Below are positions 25,587 through 33,903 of a stretch of DNA of 64,000 nucleotides, piece after piece. Each line of letters begins with the position of its first letter. The stretch's first letter is position 1. The stretch is from Salipiger abyssi. GTDB taxonomy: Bacteria > Pseudomonadota > Alphaproteobacteria > Rhodobacterales > Rhodobacteraceae. Where the stretch lies: positions 868,001 through 932,000 of the forward strand of contig NZ_CP015093.1 in the NCBI RefSeq assembly GCF_001975705.1. Direction: 5' to 3'. A model generated the notes under the pieces. That model was not told where the DNA came from. It ran no database searches and worked only from the letters and a program-made list of their open reading frames with translations. Position numbers and translations under genes: made by a program.

Positions 25587-26165
25587 GTGACCCTTCCGAG
25601 ATTTTTCGCAGCCCTCCTCCTGCTTGTCGCCACGCTGGCCGTCGGCGGCTGCGCCGGCACCCCGGCGCATGAGCTGCAACCGCCCAGCGAGACAGAGATC
25701 GCCGCGCTGGCGCAGGAGATCCGCTCGCTCGGCCCGGAGATCGCCCCCGAAGAGGCCAGCCGCGCCGCGCGCGTGTCGCTGGAATACCCGCTCCGGCTGG
25801 CGCAGGCCTACGAGATCGAGGACGCGCCCTATATTCACAATATCAAGGTGAATCAGGGGCTCAAGCCGCGCGGGCTCTGCTATCAATGGGCCGACGATCT
25901 GGAGGCGCGGCTGCGGCAGGAAGGCTTTACGACGCTGAAGCTGCACCGTGCCATCGCCAATTCCGAGAGCGCGCTGCGCATCGAACACAGCACCGTCATC
26001 GTCAGCGCACCCGGCGACGGCATGTATGAGGGGATCGTGCTCGACCCCTGGCGCAATGGCGGCAAGCTTTACTGGGGGCCGGTGCGGGAGGATACGCGCT
26101 ATCCCTGGCTGCCGCGACAGGAGGTCTTTGCCCGCAAGCGGCTGCAACGGCAGGCGGCGCGCTGA
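25587..26165 (+). CDS. Lipoprotein with a transglutaminase-like Cys-His-Asp pattern
   Basis: A 192-residue predicted lipoprotein from a GTG start: TLPRFFAALLLLVATLAVGGC gives a lipobox VGGC with cysteine at residue 21, quoted here as one hydrophobic run. The mature domain contains GLCYQWADDL, then IEHSTVIVSA, then IVLDPWRNGGKLYW. The order Cys...His...Asp with Trp and Asp after the cysteine resembles transglutaminase or papain-like peptidases. That is a pattern reading, not a confirmed family assignment. It is divergent from another lipoprotein gene and convergent with the universal stress protein gene. Confidence 0.65.
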   Translation: MTLPRFFAALLLLVATLAVGGCAGTPAHELQPPSETEIAALAQEIRSLGPEIAPEEASRAARVSLEYPLRLAQAYEIEDAPYIHNIKVNQGLKPRGLCYQWADDLEARLRQEGFTTLKLHRAIANSESALRIEHSTVIVSAPGDGMYEGIVLDPWRNGGKLYWGPVREDTRYPWLPRQEVFARKRLQRQAAR

Positions 26166-26184
26166 CGCGCCGCCCGGCGGTTTG

Positions 26185-26592
26185 TCATCTCAGCACATGC
26201 ACCGCGCATTTGGCGTGACGGACCACCTGCGTGGCGGTCGAGCCCATGAGCAGGTCGCCCATCCCCGGACGATGCGAGGCGATGACGATCAGGTCGGTGC
26301 CGTTATCCTCGGCGTAATCTAGAATCGTGCGACCGGAATGGCCTTCGACCACGATCCCGGTGGCATGGCCCAGCTTGGATGCCATGGCATCGAGTTCCGA
26401 CTGCACAGCGGCGCGCGACTGCGCCAGGTAATCCGGCGGCATGTAGCTGATCGCGTATCCGGGGATATGCTCCATCACATGCAGCAAGGTGATGGTCGCA
26501 TCGTCATCCGCCAATTCGCGGGCAACGGCCACAGCCGCCTCCGCCTTGGCGTCGCTGTCGAATGCAATGGGCACCAGTATCTTTTTGTACAT
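26185..26592 (-). CDS. Universal stress protein (UspA family)
   Basis: A 135-residue cytosolic single-domain protein. It begins MYKKILVPIAFDSDAKAEAA and ends with the ATP-binding signature GSHRPGMGDLLMGSTATQVVRHAKCAVHVLR, in which G-2x-G-9x-G(S/T) is readable; the string is split in the protein by no gaps. ATP-binding Usp proteins accumulate under starvation or redox stress. An AGGAGGCC ribosome site precedes the ATG. The 270 bases upstream (26593-26862) show no other gene. Confidence 0.9.
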   Translation of the reverse strand: MYKKILVPIAFDSDAKAEAAVAVARELADDDATITLLHVMEHIPGYAISYMPPDYLAQSRAAVQSELDAMASKLGHATGIVVEGHSGRTILDYAEDNGTDLIVIASHRPGMGDLLMGSTATQVVRHAKCAVHVLR

Positions 26593-26862
26593 GGGCGGCC
26601 TCCTTTCCTCTCCTTCCGGCAGTTTGCGCTATCCGAACGGGTCGCGCTTTGATTCATATCACCCGGCACGCGCCCGGTTTCCATCACAATTCAGGCACAA
26701 TCCGCCACTAATTTCGAACTCAGGCCGCAGAACGCGCCGCATCCGCCCCGACACGCCCCTGCGGCGCAACGTCTCTCACGGATGCCGAGGCAAGGCGGCC
26801 CGCATTCCCGGCCGCGCCCCGTCCCGAACCATACCGGAACAACAAGAGCGAGGAGCGAGCCC

Positions 26863-27558
26863 ATGCGCTATCTGATTGCCGAAACGAGCTGGAAACTGGT
26901 GAGCCTGTCGAAGGCCGTGGCCGACAGCGGCACCCTGAAAACCCGCTGCGAGAGCGGCGAGGAGATCGAGGATTTCCACAGCACCGGCGCACAGGATCTG
27001 ACGGTGATCGACGCCGGGCTGCTGCAACGGCACAGTTCGCTGAGCCGCCTGCGCGAGCTTCAGCCCGCCATCCCCATCTGCGTGATCGCGCGCAAGCCCC
27101 GCCCCGAGCAGATCGCCGCCTGGCTGACCTCCGGCGCCGATATGGTGATCGACGAGGCCACGCCGCTGCCCGAGATGGTGGCGCGGCTCGCCTCGGTCGC
27201 CCGCCGCGCGCACGGCATCGCACATCCGCTGCTGGAATGCGGCCCGCTCAGCCTCGATCTGGAGGCACGGCGCGTGCATATGGGCACGGTGACGCTGTCG
27301 CTCTCGCCGAAGCTTTACGAGATCCTCGAATTCCTCGCGCTGCGCTCGGGCCGGCTGGCCTCGCGCGAGGCGCTGCTCAACCATGTCTACGGGTTCGAGA
27401 ACGAGCCGGCGCCCCGGGTCTTCGACGTCTATATGTGCAACCTGCGCACCCATCTGAACGGCGTCGCCGAGGCGCTGCGCATCGACACGGTGCGCGGCTC
27501 GGGCTACCGGCTCGAAGTCACCGAGCGGCGCAAGGCGCTTCGGGCGCTGGCCGCGTAA
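26863..27558 (+). CDS. CtrA-like winged-helix regulator with a degenerate receiver
   Basis: A 231-residue OmpR/PhoB-type regulator. Residues 1-115 resemble a receiver domain. The phospho-acceptor position is kept (LTVIDA), but the N-terminal acidic pair is replaced (YLIAET), and the usual Thr/Ser and Lys positions read VIARKP and DEATPLPE, so normal phosphorylation is doubtful. Residues 125-225 form the winged helix: TLSLSPKLYEILEFLALRSG, then LLNHVYGF, RVFDVYMCNLRTHL and RGSGYRL, close to CtrA in style. It stands alone on the plus strand with an AGGAGCGAG ribosome site. Its targets are unknown. Confidence 0.8.
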   Translation: MRYLIAETSWKLVSLSKAVADSGTLKTRCESGEEIEDFHSTGAQDLTVIDAGLLQRHSSLSRLRELQPAIPICVIARKPRPEQIAAWLTSGADMVIDEATPLPEMVARLASVARRAHGIAHPLLECGPLSLDLEARRVHMGTVTLSLSPKLYEILEFLALRSGRLASREALLNHVYGFENEPAPRVFDVYMCNLRTHLNGVAEALRIDTVRGSGYRLEVTERRKALRALAA

Positions 27559-27572
27559 GGCTCAGACAGGAG

Positions 27573-27597
27573 TGGTGGGCAGGATTGCCCACCCTAC
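27573..27597. repeat. Short intergenic palindrome (GTGGGC type)
   Basis: GTGGGC (27575-27580), spacer AGGATT, GCCCAC (27587-27592), then CCTAC. Related elements occur at 51978-52000, 59725-59743 and 59783-59812. It lies between the convergent CtrA-like and monooxygenase-fold genes and may help terminate both. Confidence 0.6.
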
Positions 27598-27610
27598 AGG
27601 CGGTTCGGTT

Positions 27611-27931
27611 CTAACCGAAGACCGCCTCCACATCATACATCACCGGCTCGAAGCTGCGGCACAGCTCGTTGATGTCGCGGTTGCGCTTGCGCATCTCGGC
27701 GCTGCGCAGCATCGCCTGGAAATCCTCGCGCCGGGTCCATTGCGAATAATTGGCGATGCGCGTCTGCGCATCGTTCACATGCAGCCCCGCGGCGATGAAA
27801 CCGGGCTGTTTCGAGATAAAGCTCTCATAGGCGTCGTGCAGCGCATCGAGCAGGTCCTGGCAGGTGCCGGGCGTGGTCTCGAATGTGGTGATGACGGTCT
27901 GACAGGCGCTCGGGCTGGTGATCTCTGGCAT
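27611..27931 (-). CDS. Antibiotic biosynthesis monooxygenase-fold protein
   Basis: A 106-residue protein of the ABM dimeric ferredoxin-like fold. The characteristic pattern is visible: TFETTPGTCQDLLDALHDAYESF, then QPGFIAAGLHVNDAQTRIANYSQW and EDFQAML. Family members act as cofactor-free oxygenases, haem-degrading enzymes or small-molecule binders, and function cannot be assigned from the fold. The ATG at 27931 follows GGAGGAGAGCC; upstream extension of the frame is antisense to the DUF484 gene and was discarded. Confidence 0.75.
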   Translation of the reverse strand: MPEITSPSACQTVITTFETTPGTCQDLLDALHDAYESFISKQPGFIAAGLHVNDAQTRIANYSQWTRREDFQAMLRSAEMRKRNRDINELCRSFEPVMYDVEAVFG

Positions 27932-28145
27932 GGCTCTCCTCCGTTCCCGCAAACACTCTGGCACGGAACGCCGGCTCCGCCAAACCTTTCCAAATATGCG
28001 GGAAATCCGCGCCTTTCCGCCGCGCGCCGGCGGCGCGCTTGACACAAGCGCAACAGCCCGGCGAAACAGGCCGGCAAACGGAAAAAACCGGCGCATTCGC
28101 GCCCGCGACCTGCTAGGATCGCGCAAAAGAACAGACGAGACAGGC

Positions 28146-28856
28146 ATGAGCAGCACACCTGAGACGATCACCGATACCCTGCGCGAGGAGATCATCTCGC
28201 GCCCGGACATGATCCTGGACGACCGCGACCTGATGCAGGCGCTCATTGCCGCGAACGAGCGGTCAATGGGCGGCAATATCGTCGATCTGCGCGGCATCGC
28301 GATGGAGCGGCTGGAATCCCGGCTCGACCGGCTGGAGGACACCCACCGCAGCGTCATCGCCGCCGCCTACGAGAACCTCGCCGGCACCAACCAGATCCAC
28401 CGCGCCATCCTGCGCATGCTCGATCCCATCGCCTTCGAGCCTTTCCTCCACGATCTCGGCGGGGAAGTGGCCGATATCCTGAGGGTCGACATGGTGCGGC
28501 TGGTGCTGGAATCGGCGCAGAACGACAGCGACCCGGCGATCCGGCGGCTGGGCGATGTGCTCTCGGTGGCCGAGCCCGGCTTTATCGAGGAGTATCTCTC
28601 GGGCGGCAGCGGCGCGCCGCAGCGCCAGGTCACGCTGCGCCAGCTTCACGAGGGCGACGCGCGGATCTATGGCGACAAAGCCGGCTGGATGCGCTCGGAG
28701 GCCTGCCTGAAGCTCGATTTCGGCGCCGGTCGCCTGCCCGGCCTGCTGGTCATGGGCTCGGAGGATCCGCATATGTTCACGCCGCAACAGGGCACCGACC
28801 TGCTGGCCTTCTTCGCCGGGGTGTTCGAGCGCGCCATGCGGCGCTGGCTGTCATGA
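28146..28856 (+). CDS. DUF484 family GAF-like protein
   Basis: A 236-residue cytosolic protein. The first 90 residues are helical (TLREEIISRPDMILDDRDLM, then AMERLESRLDRLEDTHRSV). The rest is a GAF-like sensor fold that ends FTPQQGTDLLAFFAGVFERAM. DUF484 genes lie directly upstream of xer recombinase genes in many proteobacteria, and here the stop overlaps the xerC start by four bases (ATGA), so translation is coupled. The role in recombination is unproven. Confidence 0.88.
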   Translation: MSSTPETITDTLREEIISRPDMILDDRDLMQALIAANERSMGGNIVDLRGIAMERLESRLDRLEDTHRSVIAAAYENLAGTNQIHRAILRMLDPIAFEPFLHDLGGEVADILRVDMVRLVLESAQNDSDPAIRRLGDVLSVAEPGFIEEYLSGGSGAPQRQVTLRQLHEGDARIYGDKAGWMRSEACLKLDFGAGRLPGLLVMGSEDPHMFTPQQGTDLLAFFAGVFERAMRRWLS

Positions 28857-29779
28857 GCCTGGAGATCTCGCCCGCCGCGCGCGACGCGCTGGAGGGCTGG
28901 ATCGCTGCCGCGCGGGCGCTGAAGGGCGCCGCCGAGAACACCGTCACCGCCTATCGCGCCGATGTGGCGGAGTTCATCGCCTTCCTCACCGCGCATCACG
29001 CCGAGCCGCAGGGGCTGGCGCCGCTGGCGCGGGTGACCACCTCCGACATGCGCGCCTTCATGGCGCATCTGCGCGGCAGCGGCGCCGCGCCGCGCTCGAT
29101 GGCGCGCAAGCTTTCGGCGGTGAAGAGCTTCTACCGCTGGCTGGCCGAGCGCGAGGGGTTCGAGCCCACCGCCGTGCTTTCCGCCCGCGCCCCCAAGTTC
29201 CAGAAGAAACTGCCCCGCCCGCTGGCCGAGGATGCCGCCCGCGCGATGATCGACAGCGTGAGCATGCAGGCCACAGACGGCTGGATCGGCGCCCGCGACG
29301 CGGCGGTGGTGACGCTGCTCTATGGCTGCGGGCTGCGGATCTCCGAGGCGCTGGGGCTCATGGGGCGCGACTGGCCCATGGGCGACACGCTGCGCATTGT
29401 CGGCAAGGGCGGCAAGGAGCGCATCGTGCCGGTACTGCCGGTGGCGCGCGCGGCCGTCGCGACCTATCTCCAGCTCTGCCCCCATGAGATGGCGCCCGAC
29501 GCGCCGCTCTTTCGCGGCAAGCGCGGCGGCGCGCTGAACCCGCGCCTCATCCAGAAAGTGACCGAGAAGGCCCGGATGCAGCTCGGCCTGCCCGCCACCG
29601 CCACGCCGCATGCGATGCGCCACAGCTTTGCCACCCATTTGCTGGCGGCGGGCGGCGATCTGCGGGCGATTCAGGAGCTTCTGGGCCATGCCTCGCTGTC
29701 GACGACCCAGGCCTATACCTCGGTCGACACGGTGCATCTGATGAAGGTCTACGAGGCCACGCACCCCAAGGCAGGCTGA
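28853..29779 (+). CDS. xerC: Tyrosine recombinase XerC
   Basis: Site-specific recombinase that with XerD resolves chromosome dimers at dif during division. It has 308 residues. The N-terminal SAM-like core-binding domain covers roughly 1-105 and the catalytic domain follows. Catalytic residues are all readable: Arg in CGLRISEAL, Lys in GKGGKERIVPV, His-x-x-Arg in HAMRHSFATHL, His in LGHASLSTTQ and the nucleophile Tyr in QAYTSVD. The coupling to DUF484 favours XerC over XerD. No dif-like 28-mer was recognised in the window. Confidence 0.92.
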   Translation: MSLEISPAARDALEGWIAAARALKGAAENTVTAYRADVAEFIAFLTAHHAEPQGLAPLARVTTSDMRAFMAHLRGSGAAPRSMARKLSAVKSFYRWLAEREGFEPTAVLSARAPKFQKKLPRPLAEDAARAMIDSVSMQATDGWIGARDAAVVTLLYGCGLRISEALGLMGRDWPMGDTLRIVGKGGKERIVPVLPVARAAVATYLQLCPHEMAPDAPLFRGKRGGALNPRLIQKVTEKARMQLGLPATATPHAMRHSFATHLLAAGGDLRAIQELLGHASLSTTQAYTSVDTVHLMKVYEATHPKAG

Positions 29780-29785
29780 GGCGGA

Positions 29786-29830
29786 CAACGCCCTTCCAAG
29801 GGCGTTGCAAATCTTTTCGAAAAGATTTGC
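29786..29830. repeat. Double palindrome after xerC
   Basis: Hairpin 1 pairs CAACGCCCTT (29786-29795) with AAGGGCGTTG (29798-29807). Hairpin 2 (29807-29830) is a perfect 24-base palindrome, GCAAATCTTTTC and its mirror. Both resemble the paired palindromes at 10094-10150 and the single one at 46858-46891. It lies just after the xerC stop and may also act in termination. Confidence 0.7.
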
Positions 29831-29881
29831 CGACCCCGACCGCCGCGCCTAGGTTGGCGCCGAATTGAAAGGACAGGTGCC

Positions 29882-30487
29882 ATGAAACTCCTGACATCCG
29901 CGGCCTCCCCCTTCGTCCGCAAGGTGCTCGTCACGCTGCACGAAACCGGCCAGATCGACGAGGTCGAGACCATCGACGTGCACAACACGCCGCTCGCACC
30001 GCATCCGGCTGTCGCCGCGGCCAATCCGACCGGCAAGATCCCGGCGCTGATCCGCTCCGACGCGCCGGCGCTCTATGACAGCCGCGTCATCTGCCGCTAT
30101 CTCGATCACCGCGCCGAGGCCGGGCTCTATCCCGAAAACCGCATCTGGGACACGCTGACGCTGGAGGCCACCGCCGACGGTATCCTCGACGCCGCCGTAC
30201 TCATCATCTACGAAGAGCGTTTCCGCCCGACGGAAAAGGTCTCGATGGAGTGGATCGAAGGCCAATGGACCAAGGTCTCCCGCGCCCTCGACGCGCTCAA
30301 CACCCGCTGGATGAGCCACCTGAACGGTCGCATGGATATGGGTCATATCGCCATCGGCTGCGCGCTCGGCTATCTCGACTTCCGCCACGACGCCCGCCAG
30401 TGGCGCACCGGGCGCGACGCGCTGGCCGGCTGGTACGCAGGCTTTGCCGAGCGTCCCTCGATGCTGGCCACCGCGCCCAAGGCCTGA
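29882..30487 (+). CDS. Glutathione S-transferase family protein
   Basis: A 201-residue cytosolic GST. The thioredoxin-like N-terminal domain starts MKLLTSAASPFVRKVLVTLHE, with the Ser-Pro-Phe-Val-Arg loop typical of glutathione binding. It continues NPTGKIPALI and the Asp-Ser pair in YDSRVICRYLDH that grips the gamma-glutamyl group. The helical C-terminal domain contains HIAIGCALGYLDFR. Substrate is unknown. It is monocistronic, about 75 bases before psd. Confidence 0.88.
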   Translation: MKLLTSAASPFVRKVLVTLHETGQIDEVETIDVHNTPLAPHPAVAAANPTGKIPALIRSDAPALYDSRVICRYLDHRAEAGLYPENRIWDTLTLEATADGILDAAVLIIYEERFRPTEKVSMEWIEGQWTKVSRALDALNTRWMSHLNGRMDMGHIAIGCALGYLDFRHDARQWRTGRDALAGWYAGFAERPSMLATAPKA

Positions 30488-30563
30488 GCCGGCGGGGCTT
30501 GCAAGACAGGGCCCTGCGCCTGTAAGCCCCGGCCACCCGCCCCAATGAAAAAGGACGCCGCCC

Positions 30564-31244
30564 ATGCGGATGCGCGACACCTTCCTCAAACCGATGCACC
30601 CCGAGGGGCGCAAATTCGTCGGCGCCTTCGCCGTGGCCACGCTGGTGCTGTTCCTGATCTGGGAACCGCTGGGCTGGATCGGCACCGGGCTCACGATCTG
30701 GTGCTATTATTTCTTCCGCGATCCCGAGCGCGTCACCCCCAACCGCCAGGGTCTTGTCATCAGCCCCGCCGACGGGGTGGTGTCGCTGATCGAGCCCGCC
30801 GTGCCGCCGGCCGAGCTGGGCATGGGGCCCGAGCCGCTGACCCGGGTCTCGGTCTTCATGTCGGTCTTCAACTGCCATGTGAACCGCGCGCCCGTCGCCG
30901 GCGAGCTCATCCGCCTCGCCTATCGCCCCGGCAAGTTCCTCAACGCCTCGCTCGACAAGGCGTCGGAAGACAATGAGCGCAACGCGCTGCGCATCCGCAT
31001 GCAGGACGGGCGCGAGATCGCCGTGGTGCAGATCGCCGGGCTCGTGGCGCGCCGCATCATGTGGTGGAAGAAGGAAGGCGACTGGCTCGACCGGGGCGAA
31101 CGCTTTGGCCTCATCCGCTTCGGTTCGCGGCTCGATGTCTACCTGCCGCGCGGTGTGGCCCCGCAGGTCTCGCTGGGGCAGACCATGGTCGCCGGCGAGA
31201 CGGTGATCGCCGATCTGACGGAAGGCGACGGCCATGGCGGATGA
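30564..31244 (+). CDS. psd: Phosphatidylserine decarboxylase proenzyme
   Basis: Makes phosphatidylethanolamine from phosphatidylserine at the inner membrane. It has 226 residues, the short PSD-A/type II form of alphaproteobacteria. The N-terminal hydrophobic segment ([20 protein letters not shown]) anchors it. The self-cleavage motif that generates the pyruvoyl group is the Gly-Ser of [11 protein letters not shown] near residue 188; [13 protein letters not shown] is the conserved core. It overlaps pssA by 11 bases, so the two consecutive steps of PE synthesis are co-expressed. Confidence 0.95.
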   Translation: MRMRDTFLKPMHPEGRKFVGAFAVATLVLFLIWEPLGWIGTGLTIWCYYFFRDPERVTPNRQGLVISPADGVVSLIEPAVPPAELGMGPEPLTRVSVFMSVFNCHVNRAPVAGELIRLAYRPGKFLNASLDKASEDNERNALRIRMQDGREIAVVQIAGLVARRIMWWKKEGDWLDRGERFGLIRFGSRLDVYLPRGVAPQVSLGQTMVAGETVIADLTEGDGHGG

Positions 31245-31989
31245 GCCGAAACCGGATCGCGGCACGGAAAAGCTGACCCTGATCCAGCTGCTGCCCAATA
31301 TGCTGACGGTGATCGCGATCTGCGCCGGGCTGACCGCGATCCGGCTGGGGCTTCAGGGCTCCTACGAATATGCGGTGCAGCTCATCCTGCTGGCGGCGGT
31401 GCTCGACGGCATGGACGGAAGGCTCGCCCGCGCGCTGAAATCGGAAAGCGGCATGGGCGCGGAGCTCGACAGCCTCGCGGATTTCCTGAATTTCGGCGTG
31501 GCGCCGGGCTTTCTGCTCTATACCTGGGCGCTGGAGGACAGCCGCAGCTTTGGCTGGCTGGCAGTGCTGACCTTTGCGGTCTGCGCGGTGGTGCGTCTGG
31601 CGCGGTTCAACGTGCAGCGCAAATCCGAGGACAAGGCGCATGACAACGCCTATTTCACCGGCGTGCCCTCCCCCGCCGGCGCGCTGCTGGTGATGCTGCC
31701 GATGTTCCTCAGCTTCGCTTTCGCCTCGGGGCCGTTCCTGCCGGATATGGTGCTGGCGCTGTGGATGGTGGCGATCGGCCTGTCGATGATCAGCCGCATC
31801 CCCACCTGGTCGTTCAAGACCACCCGCATCCCGCGCAAGAACGCCAAGTTTTTCCTCGTCGCCGTGGCCTTTGCCCTGGCCGCCGCCGTGACCTATGCCT
31901 GGATCACGCTGGTGCTCTTCTGCCTGGCCTATGTGGCCACGGTGATCGTGATGCTGCCGCGCCGGCGGCGAGCGAAGACGGACGACTGA
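31234..31989 (+). CDS. pssA: CDP-diacylglycerol--serine O-phosphatidyltransferase
   Basis: Membrane enzyme that makes phosphatidylserine from CDP-diacylglycerol and serine, the step before Psd. It has 251 residues and about eight hydrophobic segments. The CDP-alcohol phosphatidyltransferase signature D-G-x2-A-R-x8-G-x3-D-x3-D is present as [20 protein letters not shown] followed by LADF near residues 62-85. The gene order psd-pssA with an 11-base overlap is common in Rhodobacteraceae. Confidence 0.95.
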   Translation: MADEPKPDRGTEKLTLIQLLPNMLTVIAICAGLTAIRLGLQGSYEYAVQLILLAAVLDGMDGRLARALKSESGMGAELDSLADFLNFGVAPGFLLYTWALEDSRSFGWLAVLTFAVCAVVRLARFNVQRKSEDKAHDNAYFTGVPSPAGALLVMLPMFLSFAFASGPFLPDMVLALWMVAIGLSMISRIPTWSFKTTRIPRKNAKFFLVAVAFALAAAVTYAWITLVLFCLAYVATVIVMLPRRRRAKTDD

Positions 31990-32017
31990 CAGCGGCGCAA
32001 ATCGAAAGGAGGCCGTC

Positions 32018-32314
32018 ATGGCCGATCAGGACGAAGACTGGGTCTATGACGAGGCCAGCGGCGAATGGCGCCCCGCCTCGGAGATCGCGGCAGAGCAGAG
32101 CGTCGAGGTGCGCGACGCGGCGGGCAACCTGCTTGCCGACGGCGATTCCGTGGTGCTGACCAAGGATCTCAAGGTCAAGGGCGCGGGGCAGACGCTGAAA
32201 CAAGGCACGGTGATCCGCTCGATCCGGCTCACGGACAACCCCGAAGAGGTCGATTGCCGGCACGACACGATCAAGGGCCTGGTGCTGCGCACCGAGTTCG
32301 TCAAGAAACGCTGA
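32018..32314 (+). CDS. PhnA/YjdM-like protein, C-terminal domain only
   Basis: A 98-residue protein matching the C-terminal domain of PhnA/YjdM (VRDAAGNLLADGDSVVLTKDLKVKG, then LKQGTVIRSIRL and IDCRHDTIKGL-like text, here VDCRHDTIKGLVLRTEFVKK; quoted in parts). The N-terminal zinc ribbon of E. coli YjdM is absent; instead there is an acidic lead with two tryptophans (DEDWVYDEASGEW). It has a strong AAAGGAGG ribosome site. The phosphonate link in the family name is historical, and function is uncertain. Confidence 0.8.
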   Translation: MADQDEDWVYDEASGEWRPASEIAAEQSVEVRDAAGNLLADGDSVVLTKDLKVKGAGQTLKQGTVIRSIRLTDNPEEVDCRHDTIKGLVLRTEFVKKR

Positions 32315-32380
32315 GCCGTACTGAGTGGATTGGTCGGCTGCCCCCCACCACCCAACAAGCCACCACACAACCGGACAACG

Positions 32381-32408
32381 AAAAAGCGCCCGCAAAGCGG
32401 GCGCTTTT
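32381..32408. terminator. Bidirectional terminator
   Basis: AAAAGCGCCCGC and GCGGGCGCTTTT pair around AAA, giving T-tracts on both strands. It serves the PhnA-like gene on the plus strand and the beta-barrel gene on the minus strand. Confidence 0.88.
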
Positions 32409-32431
32409 CACGACGGACACTCCGCCGATTT

Positions 32432-33094
32432 TCAGAACTTCATCGAAATGCCGAAATTCAGCGCATTGGTCTTGATGTCGGTCTCCAGCGAGCCGCCGCC
32501 GTCGAGATCGGCCTCGTTGCTGGAATAGGTGAACTGGTATTCGCCAAAGACCGAGAACCGGTCGCTCACCGGATAGCTGATCCCCGCCAGCAGCTTCGCC
32601 GCCGGGCCGGTCAGCTGGTAGCCATAGGTCTTGTCGCCCGCAGTGGTCTTGACGTCCACATGCGGCACCGCGATGCCGAGGCCGGCGCCGACATAGGGCG
32701 TGGCACTGCCCCACTGGTCGGGCCAGCGTTTCATCGCGTTCACCGTCAGGATGTTGTGGCCGTCGGTGAATTCCATCCGGTCGAAGCCCAGATCCTTGCG
32801 CTCGTCATCGGGCGCATAGACCTTCGAGTGGGTCATCTCGACGGCCAGACCGAAGGTTTCGGTCCGCCACCAGGTGCCACGGATGCCGTAATAAGGCGGC
32901 ATCTCAAAGCTCTTGCCGTCCCAGCCGATGAGCGCATCGTAATCGGCGCCGGTCCCGGGATACTCTCCCGAGACACGGCTGTGCGGCGCGGTCTGCCAGC
33001 CGGTATAGACCGAGATTTCGAAATCCTGCGCCGCCACCTGCGATGCGGCGAGGGTTGCGACCGTGACGGTCGCTGAGAGAATCAGTGTTTTCAT
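32432..33094 (-). CDS. Outer-membrane beta-barrel protein, lipid A oxidase-like
   Basis: A 220-residue exported protein. The signal peptide [20 protein letters not shown] is cleaved after VAA. The mature part has alternating hydrophobic/aromatic strands ([48 protein letters not shown]) and ends in a terminal aromatic, ISMKF, the outer-membrane assembly signal. In overall pattern it resembles the small barrel family containing LpxQ, the rhizobial lipid A oxidase. That specific activity is a guess from recollected similarity. The start at 33094 was chosen for the signal peptide. Confidence 0.6.
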   Translation of the reverse strand: MKTLILSATVTVATLAASQVAAQDFEISVYTGWQTAPHSRVSGEYPGTGADYDALIGWDGKSFEMPPYYGIRGTWWRTETFGLAVEMTHSKVYAPDDERKDLGFDRMEFTDGHNILTVNAMKRWPDQWGSATPYVGAGLGIAVPHVDVKTTAGDKTYGYQLTGPAAKLLAGISYPVSDRFSVFGEYQFTYSSNEADLDGGGSLETDIKTNALNFGISMKF

Positions 33095-33205
33095 AGGGTC
33101 GCTCCAAGCGCCTTCGGGGCTTTTGGACGCTACATAAGCACTCCACCAACCGGGTTTCAATTGCGACAGATCCGCACTTCTTGCGCTAGCGCCGCTTTTG
33201 ATTGC

Positions 33206-33234
33206 TTTACGGGCAGATGACAGACCGCTAAATA
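33206..33234 (+). promoter_or_regulatory. Candidate promoter of petABC
   Basis: -35 TTTACG (33206-33211), 17-base spacer, -10 TAAATA (33229-33234), with a leader of about 75 nt to the petA GTG. The -35 is weak, so activation by another factor is possible. Confidence 0.45.
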
Positions 33235-33316
33235 CCCGAACGGAAACGCCGTGCCGGGCCGCGGCTTTTTATTGCCATCGGCCCCCTCAACGGCCCCGAG
33301 GAATGGAGTACACCCC

Positions 33317-33892
33317 GTGACACAAGCAGAAGATCACGAAGGCACCCGGAGGGATTTCCTCTACTACGCCACCGCCGGTGCCGGCGTCGTCACCGCCGGC
33401 GCTGCCATCTGGCCGCTGGTAAACCAAATGAACCCCTCGGCGGATGTGCGCGCACTCAGCACAATCCGCGTTGACGTCTCCGGCGTTTCGACCGGCACGC
33501 AGCTCACCGTGAAGTGGCTGGGCAAGCCGGTCTTCATCCGCCGCCGCACCGAGGCCGAGATCGAGAATGCCCGTGAGGTCACGGTCGATCAGCTCGTCGA
33601 CCCGATGGCGCGCAACGCCAATGTCGACGGCGCTGCCGATGCCTCGGACACGAACCGCACGCTGGACGAAGCCGGCGAGTGGCTGGTGATGATGGGCGTC
33701 TGCACCCATCTCGGCTGCGTGCCGCTGGGCAACGCGGGCGAATTCACCGCCGGCGGCGTCGGCGGCTGGTTCTGCCCCTGCCACGGCTCGCATTACGACA
33801 CGGCCGGCCGCATCCGCAAAGGCCCCGCACCCGAGAACCTGCCGGTTCCCACAGCGGAATTCGTCGAAGAAACCACGATCCTGCTGGGATAA
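33317..33892 (+). CDS. petA: Ubiquinol-cytochrome c reductase iron-sulfur (Rieske) subunit
   Basis: Rieske protein of the cytochrome bc1 complex, 191 residues from a GTG start. The N terminus carries a twin-arginine motif (TRRDFLYYA) and one membrane anchor ([17 protein letters not shown]), and the 2Fe-2S domain faces the periplasm. Cluster ligands are in CTHLGC and CPCHGSHYD, separated by the longer segment typical of Rhodobacter-type proteins. It passes electrons from quinol at the Qo site to cytochrome c1. First gene of petABC (fbcFBC), 11 bases before petB. Confidence 0.97.
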   Translation: MTQAEDHEGTRRDFLYYATAGAGVVTAGAAIWPLVNQMNPSADVRALSTIRVDVSGVSTGTQLTVKWLGKPVFIRRRTEAEIENAREVTVDQLVDPMARNANVDGAADASDTNRTLDEAGEWLVMMGVCTHLGCVPLGNAGEFTAGGVGGWFCPCHGSHYDTAGRIRKGPAPENLPVPTAEFVEETTILLG

Positions 33893-33903
33893 GGAACGCA
33901 CAC

